Assembly (NCBI RefSeq): GCF_001425745.1
Contig: NZ_LMDF01000008.1
Location: 285,259 to 349,258 of the forward strand
Reading direction: 5' to 3'
From: Caulobacter sp. Root343
GTDB lineage: Bacteria; Pseudomonadota; Alphaproteobacteria; Caulobacterales; Caulobacteraceae
Length of the DNA: 64,000 bases
The position numbers and the translations under genes are program-made. The notes under the pieces are model-generated. The model did not search any database. It was not told the origin of the DNA and worked only from the letters and a program-made list of their open reading frames with translations. How positions within the stretch are numbered: position 1 is the stretch's first letter; each line of letters starts with the position of its first letter. Shown here one piece after another: positions 33,115 to 43,635 of this stretch.

Positions 33115-33428
33115 CCGTGGTCGCTCCGGCGCGAGCGCTTCAAGGCTCGCGCGTATTGCACGCTGATGGCGACGGCCACGACGAGCCAGAAGAGCAGGAA
33201 GGCCGCGATCGTCGGTCTCGTCGAAGCATTGGAAGTCAGGGCTATGCCGAAGAGGGCCAGCATGACCGTCGGAAGCCAGACCATCCAGCGTGAATGAACC
33301 TGCTCGAAGCCGAACCGACGATTCACGCGGATCACGTCGAACGGGCGACTGCCGCGCCAGGCCGAGCCCGCGAGCGCAATCGCGATGGCCGTCGCAACGA
33401 CCCAGGCCACGCAGAGAGCGACGTGCAC
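33111..33428 (-). CDS. Small membrane protein of unknown function
   Basis: A 105-residue protein with an N-terminal helix (residues 3-21), a polar segment (WRGSRPFDVIRVNRRFGFEQVHS) and two further helices (about 48-65 and 73-92), ending in a basic tail. No family recognised. It begins one base from the kup stop and overlaps the following membrane-protein gene by four bases, so kup and these two genes may form one transcript. Confidence 0.68.
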   Translation of the reverse strand: MHVALCVAWVVATAIAIALAGSAWRGSRPFDVIRVNRRFGFEQVHSRWMVWLPTVMLALFGIALTSNASTRPTIAAFLLFWLVVAVAISVQYARALKRSRRSDHG

Positions 33429-33429
33429 G

Positions 33430-35430
33430 CTACACCGTGACCTGGGCGCCCAGCTCGACCACGCGGCCGGGCGGGATCTTGAAGAAGTCGGTCGGGTTGG
33501 CGGCGTTCTTCATCAGGTAGATGAACAGCCTGTCCTGCCACAGCGGCATGCCGCTGTTGGCCGACGGCACGATCGAGCGCCGGCCCAGGAAGAAGCTGGT
33601 GGCCATGATGTCGAACTTCAGCCCCTGCTTGCGGCACACGGCCAGGGCCTTGGGAATGTTCGGACTTTCCATGAAGCCGTAGTTGACGATGACCTTCTTG
33701 AAGTCGTCGTTGACCTTCTCGATCAGCACCCGGTCCTCTTCGCGGACGCGCGGCGTCTCGGTGGTGCGGACGGTCAGGATGACGTTGCGCTCGTGCAGCA
33801 CCTTGTTGTGCTTGAGGTTGTGCATCAGGGCGACCGGAGTCATCTCGGGATCCGAGGTCAGGAAGATCGCCGTGCCGGGCGCGCGGTGCGGGGCGCGGGC
33901 GCGCAGGATCTCCATCAGGTCAACCAGGGGCACGCTGTCGCGCCGGGTCTTGGCGGTGAGAATGTTGGCCCCTCGGGTCCAGGTCCACATGATCAGCACC
34001 AGCACCGCGCCGAACACCAGCGGCAGCCAGGCGCCGTCGGGGATCTTCAGCATGTTCGAGGCGATGAACACCATGTCCAGCGCCGCCAGCGGAACCAGCA
34101 GCAGACCGGTCTGCCACAGGGGCCACTTCCACACGCGGCGGATGACGACATAGGCCAGCAGGGTGTCGACGAACATCGCGCCGGTGACGGCGATGCCATA
34201 GGCGCTGGCCAGCTTGTGCGAGCTGCGGAACGCGAACAGCAGCACCAGCACGCCGATCAGCAGGAACTGGTTCACGGCCGGCACGAAGATCTGGCCGGCC
34301 TGGGTCTCGGACGTGCGCTTGATCTCGATGCGCGGCAGCAGGCCCAGCTGCACCGCCTGCTGGGTCATCGAGAAGGCCCCGGTGATCACCGCCTGGCTGG
34401 CGATGACGGTGGCGACGGTGGCCATGATCAGCACCGGCCAGTAGGCGAAGCCGGGCACCATCTCCCAGAACGGATTGTGGCGGGCGGCCGGGTGGTCCAG
34501 CACCAGCGAGCCCTGGCCCAGATAGTTCAGGGCCAGGCAGGGGAAAACGAGGCACAGCCACGAGGCCTGGATCGGGCGCTTTCCGAAGTGGCCCATATCG
34601 GCGTAGAGCGCCTCGGCCCCGGTCACCACCAGGAAGACGCTGCCCAGGATCACGAAGCCCAGGAACCCGTTCTCGAACAGGAAGCGCAGGCCGTACCAGG
34701 GATTGAAGGCGCGCAGGATCGACAGGTCGTCGGCCAGGTGCCAGGCGCCCAGGGCGCCCAGGATCAGGAACCACACCGCCGTGAACGGGCCGAACAGCGA
34801 GGCCATCCGATGGGTGCCCTTGGCCTGGACGGCGAACAGCAGGATCAGGATCCCGGCCGAGATCGGCAGGATGTAGGGCGCGAAGACGTGGCCGACGCCC
34901 GGCGCGTCCTTCAGGCCCTCGACCGCCGACAGCACCGAAATGGCGGGGGTGATGATCCCGTCGCCATAGAACAGCGCCGCGCCGACCACGCCCAGGAAGA
35001 AGATCGCCATCGACCGTTTGCGGCCGGTCTTGCCCAGCGCCTTCTGGGCCAGGGCCATCAGGGCCAGGGTGCCGCCCTCGCCCTTGTTGTCGGCCCGCAT
35101 GAAGAAGATGACGTACTTGATCGTCACGAACAGGGTCATGGTCCACAGGACCAGCGAGACCACGCCCAGCACCGCGTGCTCGGTCGCCGTGGTGCTGCGC
35201 GAATGGGCCAGGGCTTCACGCAGGGCGTAGAGCGGACTGGTGCCGATATCGCCGAACACCACGCCGATCGAGCCTAGCGCCAGGGCGATAAAACCATGTC
35301 CCTTCGCGTCGCCATGGCCGTGGCCATTGCCGCCGCCATGCCCATTTGGCGGGGCTCCGTCCTGTTGCGGAATGTCGGTCGTCGCGGGTGCGCAGTCGTT
35401 GGCGGACGCGCTGGAGGCTTCGGAAGCCAT
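33430..35430 (-). CDS. kup: Potassium transport system protein Kup
   Basis: Low-affinity K+/H+ symporter in the inner membrane. The 666 residues have about twelve helices in the first two-thirds and a cytoplasmic C-terminal domain. Signatures: SIGVVFGDIGTSPLYALREA, VGAALFYGDGIITPAISVLSAVEGL, VTGAEALYADMGHFG and FPCLALNYLGQGSL. An unusual N-terminus of about 45 residues is rich in Gly and His (GHGGGNGHGHGDAKGHG), which could bind metal but is probably just a flexible extension. It is divergent from the Rrf2 gene. Confidence 0.96.
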   Translation of the reverse strand: MASEASSASANDCAPATTDIPQQDGAPPNGHGGGNGHGHGDAKGHGFIALALGSIGVVFGDIGTSPLYALREALAHSRSTTATEHAVLGVVSLVLWTMTLFVTIKYVIFFMRADNKGEGGTLALMALAQKALGKTGRKRSMAIFFLGVVGAALFYGDGIITPAISVLSAVEGLKDAPGVGHVFAPYILPISAGILILLFAVQAKGTHRMASLFGPFTAVWFLILGALGAWHLADDLSILRAFNPWYGLRFLFENGFLGFVILGSVFLVVTGAEALYADMGHFGKRPIQASWLCLVFPCLALNYLGQGSLVLDHPAARHNPFWEMVPGFAYWPVLIMATVATVIASQAVITGAFSMTQQAVQLGLLPRIEIKRTSETQAGQIFVPAVNQFLLIGVLVLLFAFRSSHKLASAYGIAVTGAMFVDTLLAYVVIRRVWKWPLWQTGLLLVPLAALDMVFIASNMLKIPDGAWLPLVFGAVLVLIMWTWTRGANILTAKTRRDSVPLVDLMEILRARAPHRAPGTAIFLTSDPEMTPVALMHNLKHNKVLHERNVILTVRTTETPRVREEDRVLIEKVNDDFKKVIVNYGFMESPNIPKALAVCRKQGLKFDIMATSFFLGRRSIVPSANSGMPLWQDRLFIYLMKNAANPTDFFKIPPGRVVELGAQVTV

Positions 35431-35612
35431 TCAATCCCTCCGGGCCGCCCTCGCAAAACGCTGTGGGCCGACCCATATCGGTCAAGCGCGGCGCGATACA
35501 CCCAATCCGCGACGGGTTCAATCGTCCCCCAACGTCGCCTTCCCGCTTCGTTACGGAGATGAAACAGTTTTCAGTTGAACGCGCGAGCGACAACCTTACG
35601 TTCCCAGGCGAC

Positions 35613-36053
35613 ATGTCGGACAGTCAGAAATTCCCCGTTGCGGCCCACGCCCTAGCCTATTTGGCGCACAAGGAGGCGTTTTCGGCTGACCGCGCCGTGG
35701 CCAGCGCCGAGCTCGCGGCCTCGGTCCCGACCAATCCGGTCGTGGTTCGCCGCGTCACCGCCATGCTGGGCAAGGCGGGGCTGATCGGCGCCCGCGCCGG
35801 CGCCAACGGCGGGGCCTGGCTGCTGAAGCCGGCCGATTCGATCACCCTCGACGTCGTGCTGAAGGCCGTGAACGGCTGCGCCCACCTCGGCGTCGCGCCC
35901 AAGGGCGTCAAGGGCTGCCCGGTCGGCGAGAAGATCCCCGACGCGGTTCGCGCCGCCATCGACGCCGCCGGCCACGCGGCGCACCAGCGCCTGGCCCAGA
36001 TCACCGTCGCCGATCTGCTGAACGGCGCGCACAAGAGCGCGGCGGTCGCCTAG
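35613..36053 (+). CDS. Rrf2 family transcriptional regulator
   Basis: A 146-residue winged-helix regulator. The HTH is ELAASVPTNPVVVRRVTAMLGKAGLIGARAGANGGAWLLKPA, with the Gly-Gly wing typical of the family. Only two Cys are present in the sensor loop (NGCAHLG and KGCPVG, 14 residues apart), so the three-Cys cluster site of IscR/NsrR is not complete; a thiol-redox sensor is more likely. The ATG at 35613 is the start that fits the family; the frame opens 89 codons earlier. The flavodoxin-like gene downstream is the likely target. Confidence 0.87.
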   Translation: MSDSQKFPVAAHALAYLAHKEAFSADRAVASAELAASVPTNPVVVRRVTAMLGKAGLIGARAGANGGAWLLKPADSITLDVVLKAVNGCAHLGVAPKGVKGCPVGEKIPDAVRAAIDAAGHAAHQRLAQITVADLLNGAHKSAAVA

Positions 36054-36149
36054 CGCTACGAGGCTTGGCGTTCAGCCGCGCTGAAACCGGCCCCTAGAAA
36101 AATTGCACCACATCTTGTTGCCGATCCCCTGGCGGCCGCGTTCCGGCGC

Positions 36150-36159
36150 ATTACGTAAT
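36150..36159. promoter_or_regulatory. Candidate operator upstream of the flavodoxin-like gene
   Basis: ATTACGTAAT is a perfect 10-bp palindrome 38 bp before the start codon in the 143-bp gap between the Rrf2 and flavodoxin-like genes. It is the only AT-rich palindrome there. A link to the Rrf2 regulator is a guess from position. Confidence 0.35.
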
Positions 36160-36196
36160 CGCTACAGGTTCAGTTCCTGATCCAGAGGGATTTCCA

Positions 36197-36808
36197 ATGA
36201 CCACCGTCGCCATCGTCTATCATTCCGGCTACGGCCACACCGCCGTCCTCGCCGACAAGGTCGCCGAAGGCGTTCGTGACGCCGGCCAGACCCCGGTGCT
36301 GCTGAAGATCGAGAACGCCGCCCAGGACTTCGCGCCGCTGATCGAGCAGATCACCCTGGCCGACGCCGTGGTGTTCGGCGCGCCGACCTACATGGGCGAC
36401 GTCTCGGGCGTGTTCAAAGTGTTCGCCGACGCCACCGCCAGCGCCTTCTTCACGGGCGCCTGGAAGGACAAGCTGGCCGCCGGCTTCACCAATTCGCACA
36501 GCTTCGCCGGCGACAAGGGCCACGCCCTTGAGAGCCTGACAATCCTGGCCGCCCAGCATGGCATGAACTGGATCAATCTCGGCCTCGCCCCTCCCGGGGT
36601 GACCGCCGCCGAGCGCGGCCCGGACACCCTGAACCGCGTCGGCTCGTTCCTCGGCGTCGCCGCCCAGTCGGACAACGCCTCGCCCGAGATCACCCCGCCG
36701 GCCGGCGACCGCGAAACCGCCCGCCTGCTGGGCGAGCGCGTGGCCAAGGCCGCCGTCCGCTGGACCGTCGGGGCCCACGCCGCCGCCGAGCTCGGCAAGG
36801 CGGCCTAA
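36197..36808 (+). CDS. Flavodoxin-fold NAD(P)H:quinone oxidoreductase-like protein (WrbA-like)
   Basis: A 203-residue FMN-binding protein. The phosphate loop is IVYHSGYGHTAVLAD (T/S-x-T/S-G-x-T-like), the second FMN contact is VFGAPTYMGDVSGVFKVFADA, and LAAGFTNSHSFAGDK plus HGMNWINLG follow the WrbA pattern. Likely cytoplasmic two-electron quinone or electrophile reductase. Regulation by the adjacent Rrf2 protein would make a redox-stress unit. Confidence 0.88.
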   Translation: MTTVAIVYHSGYGHTAVLADKVAEGVRDAGQTPVLLKIENAAQDFAPLIEQITLADAVVFGAPTYMGDVSGVFKVFADATASAFFTGAWKDKLAAGFTNSHSFAGDKGHALESLTILAAQHGMNWINLGLAPPGVTAAERGPDTLNRVGSFLGVAAQSDNASPEITPPAGDRETARLLGERVAKAAVRWTVGAHAAAELGKAA

Positions 36809-36859
36809 CCCTTAAGTCCCCAAGGTCGCGGTGGTCTCCCCTCCCCTGCCGCGGCCCGG

Positions 36860-36895
36860 AAGGGGCGCGCACCCAGCCCAAGCGGCGCGCCCCTT
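36860..36895. terminator. Possible terminator hairpin after the flavodoxin-like gene
   Basis: AAGGGGCGCGC (36860-36870) and its complement (36885-36895) form perfect 11-bp arms with a 14-nt loop, 52 bp after the stop codon and ahead of the SDR gene. No T-run follows, so termination strength is doubtful. The rest of the 190-bp gap shows nothing recognisable. Confidence 0.45.
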
Positions 36896-36998
36896 CCACC
36901 CCTGCCTATCCCAGAGGCCTTTTGGGAGGCTCCTTGAACCAAATCGCGGGCCGTGCTCGTCTCCGGCGAAGTTTCGTCATCGACCGGATCACCCCAGC

Positions 36999-37799
36999 AT
37001 GGCCCGCCGTCTCGCCCTGATCACCGGCGCCTCCGCCGGCATCGGGGCCGCCTCCGCCCGCATCTACGCCAGCCACGGCTACGACGTGGCCCTGACCGCG
37101 CGCCGGGCCGACCGTCTCGAGGGCCTGGCCGCCGAGATCAGGCTGCGTTCCGGCGTCGAGGCCTACGCCATCCCCGCCGACCTGGCCGATCCCACTGGCG
37201 TCGACACGGTGCTGGCCGCCATCGCCGAGCAGGGCCGCGTCGTCGACGCCCTGGTCAACAACGCCGGCTACGGCCTGCCCGGGACCTATGCGACGACCGC
37301 CTGGGCCGATCAGGCGACCTTCCTGCAGGTGATGCTGACCTCGGTCTGCGAGATGACCCACAAGGTGCTGCCGGGCATGGTCGAGCGCCGGTTCGGCCGC
37401 ATCGTCAACGTCGCCTCTCTGGCGGGCCTGGTCCCCGGCGCGGCCGGCCACACCCTGTACGCGGCGACCAAGGGCTTCCTCGTCAAGTTCTCGCAGAGCC
37501 TGCACCTGGAGAACCTGTCGACCGGCGTCCATGTCAGCGCCCTTTGCCCTGGCTTCACCTATTCGGAATTCCACGACGCCAACGGCACCCGCGCCCAGGT
37601 CAGCCAGGGCGTGCCCGAATGGCTGTGGCTGGGGGCCGACGAGGTGGCCGCCGCCGGCTACGAGGCCGCCGAGGCCAATCGCTCGATCTGCGTGCCCGGC
37701 GCACCGAACAAGACCATCGCCGCCATCGCCAAGGTCCTGCCGGACGACTGGGCCCTGGCCCTGATGGCCAACCAGGGCGGGCGGTTCCGGAAGGTTTAA
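36999..37799 (+). CDS. SDR family NAD(P)-dependent oxidoreductase
   Basis: A 266-residue short-chain dehydrogenase. TGASAGIGAASARIYASHGYDVALTARRADRLE gives the cofactor motif with Arg residues after strand two, suggesting NADP. NNAGYG, NVASLAGLVPG and the catalytic Tyr-Lys in LYAATKG are present. The PGFTYSEFHD motif and overall length fit the DltE-like branch. Substrate unknown. The ATG at 36999 is the first near the Rossmann motif. Confidence 0.9.
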   Translation: MARRLALITGASAGIGAASARIYASHGYDVALTARRADRLEGLAAEIRLRSGVEAYAIPADLADPTGVDTVLAAIAEQGRVVDALVNNAGYGLPGTYATTAWADQATFLQVMLTSVCEMTHKVLPGMVERRFGRIVNVASLAGLVPGAAGHTLYAATKGFLVKFSQSLHLENLSTGVHVSALCPGFTYSEFHDANGTRAQVSQGVPEWLWLGADEVAAAGYEAAEANRSICVPGAPNKTIAAIAKVLPDDWALALMANQGGRFRKV

Positions 37800-37823
37800 T
37801 TCCTTCCCGAAAAGCCCCTTTCG

Positions 37824-37922
37824 CGTGTCATCCCGGCCGTAGCGAAGCGAAGAGCCGGGACCGCGGAAAACGCCGTGCTTATGGCGGTCCCGGATAGCGC
37901 TTCGCGCTTCCGGGATGACACG
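37824..37922. repeat. Dispersed palindromic repeat, copy A
   Basis: The element is bounded by CGTGTCATCCCGG (37824-37836) and its perfect complement (37910-37922). Inside are GGGACCGC, CGGAAA and GGCGGTCCCGG, which pair with each other. Two related copies are at 44731-44827 and 58083-58170. It sits between the SDR gene and rlmN and would fold into one long imperfect hairpin. Confidence 0.85.
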
Positions 37923-37973
37923 AGTGGTGGTGCGACCCGCCGTCCTTTTGGAAAACCGCCCCGGACCTGCTAT

Positions 37974-39221
37974 ATGTCCGCCTCGGCCCCCGAACATCCG
38001 GACACCCCCTTGAGCGTCACCCTCGACCTGTCGCGCGTCTCCACCGACGCAGCGCCCGCGACCCCCGTCACCAAACCCATGGTCAACCTGTCGGGCCTCA
38101 CGCGCCCACAGCTGGTCGCGGCCCTGGTCGAGAGCGGCGTGGTCGAACACGGCAAGGCCAAGATGCGGGCCACCCAGATCTTCCGCTGGATGCACCATCG
38201 CGGCGTCACCGACTTCGCCCAGATGAGCGACGTCGCCAAGGAGACCCGCGCCCGCCTGGCCGAGGCCTTCACGATCAACCGCCCGGAGATCGTCGAGCGC
38301 CAGGTCAGCAAGGACGGCACCCGCAAGTGGCTGATCCGCATGGCGCCCGGCATCGAGGTCGAGAGCGTCTACATCCCCGGCGTCGGCCGCGCCGGCGCCC
38401 TGTGCGTCTCCAGCCAGGTCGGCTGCACGCTGAACTGCAGCTTCTGCCACACCGGCACCCAGCCGCTGGTCCGCAACCTGACCGCGGCCGAGATCGTCGC
38501 CCAGGTGCAGGTGGCCAAGGACGACCTGGCCGAATGGCCGTCGGACAAGGAGGACCGCCAGCTCTCGAACATCGTGTTCATGGGCATGGGCGAGCCGCTG
38601 TACAATCTGGGCCAGGTGGCCGACGCCATCGAGATCATCAGCGACAACGAGGGCATCGGCATCTCGCGTCGCCGGATCACGGTCTCGACCTCGGGCGTCG
38701 TGCCGATGCTGGGCAAGCTGGGCGAGACCACCCAGGCCATGCTGGCCATCAGCCTGCACGCGACCAACGACCCGCTCCGCGACGAGCTGGTGCCGCTGAA
38801 CAAGAAATACCCGATCGCCGAGCTGATCGCCGGGATCCGGGCTTATCCGGGCCTGAGCAACGCCCGCCGCGTGACCTTCGAATACGTGATGCTGAAAGGC
38901 GTCAACGACAGCCCCGACGAGGCCCGCGCGCTCGTGAAGCTGATCAAGGGCATCCCGGCCAAGATCAACCTGATCCCGTTCAACCCGTGGCCCGGCAGCG
39001 ACTACCAGTGCTCGGACTGGGCGACGATCGAGGCCTTCGCCGCGATCCTCAACAAGGCCGGCTATTCCTCGCCGATCCGCACCCCGCGCGGCCGCGACAT
39101 CCTCGCCGCCTGCGGCCAGCTGAAGAGCGAGAGCGAGAAGGTCCGCGCCAGCGCCCTGCGCAAGCTGTCGATGGCGGCCATGGCGGGCATGCTGGGCGAC
39201 GACGAAGACGAAGCGGCCTGA
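37974..39221 (+). CDS. rlmN: Dual-specificity 23S rRNA m2A2503/tRNA m2A37 methyltransferase RlmN
   Basis: Radical SAM methyltransferase that uses a methylated Cys intermediate. The 415 residues contain the 4Fe-4S motif CTLNCSFC (Cys151, Cys155, Cys158), GMGEPLYNL, the ISLHATNDPLRDELVPLN segment, and the methyl-accepting Cys in AACGQL near the C-terminus. RKWLIRM and VCVSSQ-like LCVSSQVGC precede the cluster. The ATG at 37974 gives an N-terminal extension of about 40 variable residues; the internal ATG at MVNLSG could also be used. Confidence 0.95.
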   Translation: MSASAPEHPDTPLSVTLDLSRVSTDAAPATPVTKPMVNLSGLTRPQLVAALVESGVVEHGKAKMRATQIFRWMHHRGVTDFAQMSDVAKETRARLAEAFTINRPEIVERQVSKDGTRKWLIRMAPGIEVESVYIPGVGRAGALCVSSQVGCTLNCSFCHTGTQPLVRNLTAAEIVAQVQVAKDDLAEWPSDKEDRQLSNIVFMGMGEPLYNLGQVADAIEIISDNEGIGISRRRITVSTSGVVPMLGKLGETTQAMLAISLHATNDPLRDELVPLNKKYPIAELIAGIRAYPGLSNARRVTFEYVMLKGVNDSPDEARALVKLIKGIPAKINLIPFNPWPGSDYQCSDWATIEAFAAILNKAGYSSPIRTPRGRDILAACGQLKSESEKVRASALRKLSMAAMAGMLGDDEDEAA

Positions 39222-39269
39222 CGTCGCGGGTCATCCGCTCCGCCCGGCCCCAGCTTCCTTAGGCGAACG

Positions 39270-41090
<1,821 letters not shown>

Positions 41091-41236
41091 GGGCCATGAT
41101 CCCTTGTAGAACGCGGCGACAGGATTATCCCTGACCGCGCGAGACTTTCGAGGTCGGCCTTTAGCACTCGCTCAAGACCGCTTCGCATAAATCTGCATTT
41201 CGGATCGTTTCGCGGTCCTGAAGAGACGAGAAGACC

Positions 41237-42583
41237 ATGAGCAAGCGCGCCTATTTCGGCACCGACGGCATCCGGGGCCAGGCCAACAAGCATCCGATGA
41301 CGGCCGAGGTCGCGCTGCGGGTCGGCCTCGCGGCCGGCAAGCTGTTCCGCTCGCAGGACGACCGCCGCCACCTGGTGGTGATCGGCAAGGACACCCGCCT
41401 GTCGGGCTACATGATCGAGCCGGCCCTGGTCGCCGGCTTCACCAGCGTCGGCATGGACGTGCGGCTCTTTGGCCCGCTGCCCACGCCGGCCGTGGCGATG
41501 ATGACCCGCTCGATGCGCGCCGACCTGGGCGTGATGATCTCGGCCTCGCACAACAATTTCGCCGACAACGGCATCAAGCTGTTCGGCCCCGACGGCTACA
41601 AGCTCTCCGACGAGCAGGAGCTGAAGATCGAGGCCCTGATGGACGAGGGCCTGCAGGAGGGCCTGGCCGCCCCGCGCGAGCTGGGCCGCGTCAAGCGGAT
41701 CGACGACGCCCAGGCCCGCTACATCGAGATCGTCAAGGCGACCTTCCCGCGCCACCTGAACCTGTCGGGCCTGCGCATCGTGATCGATTGCGCCCACGGC
41801 GCCGCCTACAAGGTCGCCCCCGAGGCGCTGTACGAGCTGGGCGCCGAGGTGTTCCCGATCGGGGTGGCCCCGAACGGCACCAACATCAACGAGGAGTGCG
41901 GCTCGACCCACCCCGAGGCCATGGCCAAGATGGTCCGCGAATACCGCGCCGACATCGGCATCGCCCTGGACGGCGACGCCGACCGCCTGGTGATCTGCGA
42001 CGAGAAGGGCGTGGTCGTCGACGGCGACCAGATCATGGCCATCATCGCCCACGCCCTGGCCAAGGCCGGCAAGCTGCGGGCCGGCGGCGTCGTGGCCACG
42101 GTGATGTCGAACCTCGGGCTGGAGCGCCGGCTCAAGGACCTGGGCCTGACGCTCGAGCGCACCGGCGTCGGTGACCGCTATGTCATGCAGCGGATGCGCG
42201 AGGGCGGCTTCAATGTCGGCGGCGAGCAGTCCGGCCACCTGATCCTGTCGGACTTCTCCACCACCGGCGACGGCCTGATCGCCGCCCTGCAGGTGCTGGC
42301 GGTGATGATCGAGAGCGGCCAGCCGATGAGCGCCCTGGGCCGCCAGTTCGAGCCCGTGCCGCAGCTGCTGGAGAACGTCCGCTTCGCCGGCGGCAAGCCG
42401 CTGGAGGCCAAGGCCGTCAAGGAGGCCATCGCCGACGGCGAGAGCCAGCTGAACGGCGCCGGCCGCATCGTCGTGCGCGCCTCCGGCACCGAGCCCCTGA
42501 TCCGCATCATGGCCGAGGGCGACGACCCGGCGCTGGTCAAGAAGGTGGTCAAGTCGATCGTCTCGGCGGTGAAGGCGGCGTAG
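41237..42583 (+). CDS. glmM: Phosphoglucosamine mutase
   Basis: Converts glucosamine-6-phosphate to glucosamine-1-phosphate, the step after GlmS. The 448 residues have the phosphohexomutase layout: YFGTDGIRGQAN at the start, the phosphoserine loop ISASHNNFADNG with Ser104, metal-binding DGDADRL, GEQSGH sugar loop and the phosphate-binding RASGTEPLIRIMAE near the end. GAGACGAGAAG before the ATG is a fair ribosome-binding site. Confidence 0.98.
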   Translation: MSKRAYFGTDGIRGQANKHPMTAEVALRVGLAAGKLFRSQDDRRHLVVIGKDTRLSGYMIEPALVAGFTSVGMDVRLFGPLPTPAVAMMTRSMRADLGVMISASHNNFADNGIKLFGPDGYKLSDEQELKIEALMDEGLQEGLAAPRELGRVKRIDDAQARYIEIVKATFPRHLNLSGLRIVIDCAHGAAYKVAPEALYELGAEVFPIGVAPNGTNINEECGSTHPEAMAKMVREYRADIGIALDGDADRLVICDEKGVVVDGDQIMAIIAHALAKAGKLRAGGVVATVMSNLGLERRLKDLGLTLERTGVGDRYVMQRMREGGFNVGGEQSGHLILSDFSTTGDGLIAALQVLAVMIESGQPMSALGRQFEPVPQLLENVRFAGGKPLEAKAVKEAIADGESQLNGAGRIVVRASGTEPLIRIMAEGDDPALVKKVVKSIVSAVKAA

Positions 42584-42595
42584 GACCGGCGCGGC

Positions 42596-42898
42596 TCACG
42601 CCTCCCCGACGCCCTCCACCAGTTCGCGCAGATAGTCGACGTGGCGTCGGAAGGCCTGCCGGCCGGCGGACGTCAGCGCCGCGCGGGTGCGGGGACGCTT
42701 GCCGACATGGTCCTTGAGGATCTCGACGAAGCCGGCCTTCTCCAGCGTGGCCAGGTGGCTGCCCAGATTGCCGTCGGTGGCCTGGGCGATCGCCTTCAGC
42801 TGGCTGAATTCCAGCGGTCCGATCTCGCGCTCGGCGTAGAGCGCGGCCATGATCTTCAGGCGCAGCGGCTGATGGATGATGTCGTTCGGCTCGGCCAT
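42596..42898 (-). CDS. Winged-helix transcriptional regulator (MarR/ArsR-like)
   Basis: A 100-residue DNA-binding protein. IIHQPLRLKIMAALYAEREIGPLEFSQLKAIAQATDGNLGSHLATLEKAGFVEI is a compact wHTH, followed by a basic wing (GKRPRTRAALTSAGR) and a helix for dimerisation. Such 100-residue regulators often sit in operon with a membrane protein, as here: it starts two bases after the stop of the upstream membrane-protein gene. The CAGAG array upstream is its likely operator. Confidence 0.87.
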   Translation of the reverse strand: MAEPNDIIHQPLRLKIMAALYAEREIGPLEFSQLKAIAQATDGNLGSHLATLEKAGFVEILKDHVGKRPRTRAALTSAGRQAFRRHVDYLRELVEGVGEA

Positions 42899-42900
42899 GC

Positions 42901-43458
42901 TCAGCGCTTCCACAACCAGACGCCGCTGACGAACAGGGCGAGGCTGGCGGCGGCCATCCAATAGGCCAGCCAGGACTTGAAGGCGAAGAATCCGACCAGG
43001 GTGATGACGAACATCGCCGCGCCGATAATCGCGAAGCGCGGGGCCTGCCAGAAGCCGACCACCAGATAGACCACGCCGATCAACAGTCCCGGAAAGGCCA
43101 GGAAAGCGGCCGGATCCGTGGGCTGCAGCACCGCGAAGGCGGCCAGGACGAACGCCATCACCGACAGCATGCCGCCCAGCATGCGCCAACTCGCGCCCGG
43201 GACACTAGCGCCTTGACCGGCCGTGGCCCGGCTCAGCCACAGACTGCCGGCGACGCCGACCACGTCCAGGCCCATCCAGACCGGCGCCCAGACCTTGGCC
43301 GGGGCAAACGCCATGGCCAGATAGCCGACGGCCCAGATCACCGACCACATCATCAAGATCCGCCCGCCGACCTGATAGCCGCGCAACATGCCGCTGCGCC
43401 GGGCGGTGTTTTCGATATCGGACAGCGCGACCGCCGCCTCGTTCCGCGTGATGGCCAT
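42901..43458 (-). CDS. Multi-span membrane protein of unknown function
   Basis: A 185-residue protein with about six predicted helices, for example MMWSVIWAVGYLAMAFAP, MLGGMLSVMAFVLAAFAVL and a C-terminal LALFVSGVWLWKR. No family recognised. The ATG at 43458 follows GAGGAGGCCTTG closely; the open frame begins eight codons earlier. It is co-transcribed with the winged-helix regulator. Confidence 0.82.
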   Translation of the reverse strand: MAITRNEAAVALSDIENTARRSGMLRGYQVGGRILMMWSVIWAVGYLAMAFAPAKVWAPVWMGLDVVGVAGSLWLSRATAGQGASVPGASWRMLGGMLSVMAFVLAAFAVLQPTDPAAFLAFPGLLIGVVYLVVGFWQAPRFAIIGAAMFVITLVGFFAFKSWLAYWMAAASLALFVSGVWLWKR

Positions 43459-43482
43459 CAAGGCCTCCTCATTCAGGCGCAC

Positions 43483-43542
43483 CAGAGCGCTCTGTGATGC
43501 AGAGTTATGAAAGAGGAAAGCTCTGTCAAGCAGAGTCCTCTG
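43483..43542 (-). promoter_or_regulatory. Promoter with an array of CAGAG/CTCTG boxes
   Basis: Six boxes lie in 60 bp: CAGAG at 43483, 43500 and 43531, and CTCTG at 43490, 43521 and 43538. They form CAGAG-CG-CTCTG and CAGAG-TC-CTCTG, two near-identical 12-bp palindromes exactly 48 bp apart, with a third spaced pair between. On the minus strand a perfect -35 TTGACA (43524-43529) sits between two boxes, and CATAAC lies where a -10 could be. Repression by the adjacent winged-helix protein is inferred. Confidence 0.65.
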
Positions 43543-43590
43543 GAATCGCCGGAAACACGGGCGGGGCTGGCCTTCCGCGCCGAATTGTCC

Positions 43591-43621
43591 ATTATGTAAT
43601 AAAATGTCTCATCATGTGAGA
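43591..43621 (+). promoter_or_regulatory. AT-rich promoter/operator region of rhaT
   Basis: ATTATGTAAT (43591-43600) and the inverted repeat TCTCA-TCATG-TGAGA (43607-43621) lie within 45 bp of the rhaT start codon. The stretch is markedly AT-rich for this genome. It probably holds the -10 and an operator for a sugar-responsive regulator that is not encoded nearby. Confidence 0.4.
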
Positions 43622-43635
43622 AGTTAGGGGGAGCG

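Noticed and set aside
41161..41169. TTAGCACTC, identical to the left arm of a CIRCE element, upstream of glmM
   Set aside because: The right arm GAGTGCTAA is absent after the 9-bp spacer, and neither glmS nor glmM is a heat-shock gene.
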